Of a stretch of DNA of 64,000 nt, positions 60,391 through 64,000 are shown in pieces. The stretch spans positions 16,756,288 to 16,820,287 of the forward strand of contig CM069605.1 in the NCBI GenBank assembly GCA_035771175.1, written 5' to 3'. The notes below the pieces were generated by a model. That model worked only from the letters and a program-made list of their open reading frames with translations. It ran no database searches and was not told where the DNA came from. Within the stretch, counting starts at the first letter, position 1. Every line of letters starts with the position of its first letter. The translations under genes were made by a program, and so were the position numbers. The DNA is from Paratinospora sagittata (taxonomy: Eukaryota; Streptophyta; Magnoliopsida; Ranunculales; Menispermaceae).

Positions 60391-61500
60391 TTGCACCAGG
60401 GCAACAAGAAAAAGCCTTACTACAATCAAAACCCAGCCCTCCCAGCCCCGGTTTCGAAGAATGAGGCCACAACACCTGCGGCTGAACCTTCTAACCCTAA
60501 CCATCAGGGTTTTCGAAATCATGGCCGCGGAGGTCGTTATGGAAGAGGTGGCCATCGAAACGGCAATGGCAGAGGTGGTGGTCGACACCACATTCAGCAT
60601 GGCCAGCAGAACAATCAGCATGACCAACCGAACCATCCGCAGTATCATCCGACATGTTTCAACTGCGGCCAGAAGGGCCATGTAAAACATCTTTGTCCGC
60701 ACCTTCAGCCACCTATTTCGGCTATTCCAGTCCAACAAGCACTACCTGCTGCTAATGCCCAACCCAGGCAGAACCAGCAGAACCAGGGTCAATGGAATCA
60801 GGGCCGAGCATTCGCCATCGCTCAACATCCCCTACCAGACAACAATGTCGTCGAAGGTACCTTTCTTTTGTTCAATACAATGGTGCATGTTTTGTTTGAT
60901 TCAGGTGCTACGCATTCTTTTATATCATCAGCATTGGTAAGACATTTAGGCCTGCATCCTGAGCCCACAAACATCACACTCCATGTCACATCACCGTTCG
61001 GATCTGGTGCTGACGTCAACTTGCAGTGTTCTCGATGTGAGCTTCGCATGTCAGAACATATAATATATGCCGATCTGTTTGTGATGGATTTTAAAGACTT
61101 CGACATCATCCTTGGCATGGACTGGTTAACATCACTGAATGCAAAGATCGAATGTATGAAGAAGCAAGTTCAGTTAACCTTGCCTACAGGAGAGTTGGTC
61201 AAGCTTCAGGGAACGAGGCAATGGATACACAACTCAACAGTTGCCCTTCTCAAGGCACAACTTCGAGCTCTATCCCTTGGCAATGAAACCAACTCACCAG
61301 CACTATACCCTCTCGAAGTACATGATGTTCCAGTCATATCTGAATTCCCAACGATTTTTCTTAATGACCTTCCTGGTCTACCTCCAGTTAGGGAATTCGA
61401 TTTTGAGATCAACCTCATACCAGGGACAGGGCCTATCTCCATTCCACCATACATAATGTCAAATGTCGAATTGGTCGAATTAGCAAACAACTTAAGGAAT
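60391..61500 (+). pseudogene. Zinc knuckle and protease part of gag-pol, copy 2
   Basis: The reading frame continues gag after one stop. A Gly/Arg-rich stretch (RGGRYGRGG) is followed by a CCHC zinc knuckle, CFNCGQKGHVKHLC (60655-60696). The aspartic protease has the active site FDSGATHSF (Asp at 60898) and the ILGMDWL flap-side motif (about 61108-61128). The PR-RT linker ends LPGLPPVREF...IPGT.PIS.PPY. The frame is lost at about 61495. The protease itself is uninterrupted. Confidence 0.85.
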
Positions 61501-62837
61501 TAGAGAGTAATGGCTTCATCTGAAAGAGTTCATCACCCTGGGGCACTCCAGTTCTGTTTGTTCGCAAAAAGGATGGTTCGTTACGACTTTGCATCGATTA
61601 TCGTAAGTTGAATAACGTCACCATCAAGAACAGATATCCGTTGCCCAGGATCGATGACTTGTTCGACCAACTTAGAGATGCCAAATACTTCTCTAAGATT
61701 GATTTACGGTCCGGTTATCACCAACTCCGGATCCGAGAGTCGGACATCACCAAGACGACGTTCAGAACTCGGTACGGTCATTACGAGTTCTTAGTTATGT
61801 CGTTCGGTCTAACAAATGCACCTGCTGCATTCATGGATTTGATGAATCGCATATTCAGGTTATACTTAGACCGATTTGTGGTGGTTTTTGTGGACGACAT
61901 CTTGATATATTCCTCAACCGAGGAAGACCATAAAATACATTTGAAGATAGTCCTCCAGACCTTGAGAAGCCACCAACTGTATGCAAAGTTGAGTAAGTGC
62001 GAATTTTGGGCAAAGAGAGTTCAATTCCTAGGCCATGTGGTTTCAGGCAATGGCATTGAGGTAGATCCTTCTAAGGTTGAAGCAGTTTTAAACTGGAAGC
62101 AGCCTACCACTGTTACTCAGATTAGGAGTTTTCTTGGTTTGGCTGGCTATTACAGACGCTTCATCAAGGACTTCTCAAAGATTGCTGAACCTATGACCAA
62201 GCTCACTCGAAAAGACGTGCGATTTATCTGGAACCCCGCCTGTGAAGCATCATTTCAGGAATTGAAGAAACGCCCCACGACAACACCTGTACTTATCACT
62301 CCAAGAAATGCAATTGGCTTTTCATTATATACCGACGCCTCTCTCCAAGGCTTAGGTGCCGTGTTAATGCAAGAAGGCCAAGTGGTTGCATATGCATCCA
62401 GACAACTGAAGATTCATGAGGGTAATTACCCAACGCATGACTTGGAACTTGCCACTGTCGTATTTGCACTGAAGTTATGGCGTCATTTCCTATACAGCGA
62501 ACGATTTGAGGTCTTCTCGGATCACAAGAGTCTTAAGTACATATACACTCAGAGAGACCTTAACCTCCGCCAAAGACGATGGTTGGAATTCTTGAAAGAT
62601 TATGACTTTCAACTCCAGTATCATCCCGAAAAGGCTAATGTTGTGGCCGATGCCCTGAGTAGAAAATCTTATGTTGTTTGCACTCTTAACTACGAAATGG
62701 GGAAGTTGGCTACAGAGTTGGAGAACTTTAACCTACAGCTAAACGTCGAAGGACCAAGACCACGAATCTCTCAATTATCAGTCAACTCTGAGCTCGTTCG
62801 AAAGATTTCAGCCGCTCAAGCCAATGACCTATGTTAA
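61494..62837 (+). pseudogene. Reverse transcriptase and RNase H, copy 2
   Basis: The RT starts in a shifted frame (KELESNGFI, then a TGA at 61531 where CGA is expected). From 61608 it is open for 409 codons. It contains [27 protein letters not shown], the catalytic FVDD (61887-61898), [12 protein letters not shown], and the RNase H motifs [20 protein letters not shown] and [10 protein letters not shown]. The RT and RNase H cores are intact; the frame ends at 62835. Confidence 0.9.
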
Positions 62838-64000
62838 TGGAGAAACGAGACCTTCTACTCAGCGGCCAGGACCTTCCTCATTGGTCGATCTCTGGAGACA
62901 GCACCGTTTGCTATAAAAAACGTCTCTGCCTACCGAACGATCCTGAGGTTCGTAAAGAAGTGCTTACTGAGATGCACTATTCGAGGTACGCTATGCATCC
63001 TGGGGTGACAAGATGTACATGGATGTCAAACGTCAATTCTGGTTTTCTGGAATGAAGAAGGAAATTGCACACTTCGTTGCTCGATGTCTCGATTGCCAGA
63101 AAGTTAAGTCAGAACGAAGACTTCCCTCTGGACTTCTCCAGCCGTTACCTATTGGAGAATGGAAGTGGAAGAACATCGCAATGGATTTTGTCACAGCCTT
63201 ACCTCGAAATAATAAAGGGCAAGATGCTATCTGGGTTATCATTGACAGACTTCACATCCAACTTTTGGAAAAGCTTCCAGAATAGAATGGGTTCTAAGAT
63301 CACTATGAGCACAGCCTTCCACCCTCAGACTGATGAGCAGTCAGAGCGGCTTATCCAAATCTTAGAAGACATGTTACGATGCTGCATTTTGGACTTTAAT
63401 GACAGATGGGCAAAGTATTTGCATCTAGCTGAGTTTGCATACAACAACAACTACCAAACTAGCATGGGCATGGCACCATACGACGCTCTCTATGGTCGGC
63501 CTTGCAGATCTCTGGTATGCTGGTTAGATATGGCAGATCGACCGCAGTTAGGCCCTGAACTAGTTCAAGAGACTTCTGAGAAGATCACACTAGTAAAGGA
63601 ACGACTTCGCGTTGCACAAAGTCGACAGAAGAGCTATGCTGACAAGCGAAGACAACCTCTAGAATTTGATAAGGGGGACTTTGTTTTTCTGAAAGTCCAG
63701 CCCACAAGAGGTGTCAAACACTTTGGCATCAAAGGCAAGCTCTTCCCGCGATATATCGGTCCATTTCAAATCATTGAACGTATTAGCAAACTTGCTTATC
63801 GTCTGTCCTTTCCATCGTCCATGCCTAAGGTTCATGACGTTTTTCACGTATCTATGCTTCGCAAGTATCGTCCTGATCCTTCGCATATCATCCCTTTAGT
63901 TGAGGTTCGGGTTGAGGAAAGAAATACGTATCAGGAGAAAGCAATCCAGATTTTAGATCGAAAAACTCAAGAACTACGGCGCCGTAACATACCATTTGTG
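62838..64000 (+). pseudogene. Integrase, copy 2, with an internal deletion, incomplete at window end
   Basis: The zinc-binding domain (HYSRYAMHPG ... CLDCQKVK, 62965-63105) is split by a frameshift at about 63010. The catalytic core starts with the first Asp (AMDFVTALP) but stops at VIIDR (63249). It then jumps to FTSNFWKSFQ, so the part with the second catalytic Asp is gone. From 63254 the frame is open to the window end: TAFHPQTDEQSER, AEFAYNNNYQTSMGMAPYDALYG, KGDFVFLKV, GPFQIIERI and HDVFHVSMLRKY, then the start of a chromodomain-like tail (QILDRKTQELRRRNIPFV). It is not functional. Confidence 0.88.

Larger units (their letters stand above)
56543..64000 (+). mobile_element. Ty3/gypsy chromovirus-like element, copy 2, runs off the window
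   Basis: The LTR start TGTAATATCC matches the LTR start of copy 1. The order is remnant of 5' LTR, extra ORF, three hairpins, gag, zinc knuckle, protease, RT, RNase H, integrase. The integrase C-terminal region ends ...HVSMLRKY, then VQILDR-like text, as in Tekay/Del chromoviruses. Most of the 5' LTR (TATA box, R, U5) and the primer-binding site are missing between about 56920 and 56950. With these and the broken frames it cannot move by itself. Confidence 0.85.

Overview
This is nuclear DNA from a flowering plant, most likely a eudicot. It has one intron-bearing plant protein kinase gene set in AT-rich sequence packed with plant transposable elements of many classes, often nested. I cannot name the species. 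Nothing suggests bacterial, organellar or viral DNA.

Layout. Positions 1-11.6 kb hold long terminal repeats (LTRs) and LTR fragments. The commonest set, called families A, B and C here, share a U5 end but differ in U3. Family A at 1-4028 is split by a 2.3-kb solo LTR with near-matching target duplications. 11.6-14.0 kb holds a CACTA-type transposon remnant joined to a broken Myb/SANT-like transposon accessory gene. 14.2-18.5 kb is a family B LTR split by a 2.4-kb solo LTR. 18.6-20.8 kb holds truncated B and A LTRs. 20.8-25.8 kb is a minus-strand Ty3/gypsy chromovirus-like copy (copy 1) with its 5' LTR, primer-binding site, an extra ORF and truncated gag. 27.2-34.1 kb holds another B LTR, a further LTR, AT-rich sequence and a decayed PIF/Harbinger transposase.

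The one host gene, about 36.9-47.75 kb on the plus strand, encodes a CRLK-type (calcium/calmodulin-regulated) receptor-like cytoplasmic kinase of 422 residues from seven coding exons. It has a probable non-coding first exon and a second 5'UTR exon. Its introns carry a hAT-type MITE and fragments of several LINEs. A tRNA-derived SINE and a 0.93-kb small LTR retrotransposon lie downstream.

49.9-56.5 kb is a very decayed Ty3/gypsy element (LTR, tRNA-Met primer-binding site, gag and pol remnants). A second copy of the same chromovirus family (copy 2, plus strand) is inserted in it and runs off the window end. Copy 2 carries gag, protease, reverse transcriptase, RNase H and integrase, all broken.

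Two unusual features stand out. Both chromovirus copies have, upstream of gag, an extra ORF of about 520-560 residues followed by a conserved non-coding stretch with three hairpins. These share an eight-base loop, GTATGGGA, and a splice-acceptor-like site precedes each ORF. Separately, the A/B/C LTRs carry, in U5, tandem mini-hairpins whose stems change together while the loop (CTTACGGGTG type) stays largely constant.
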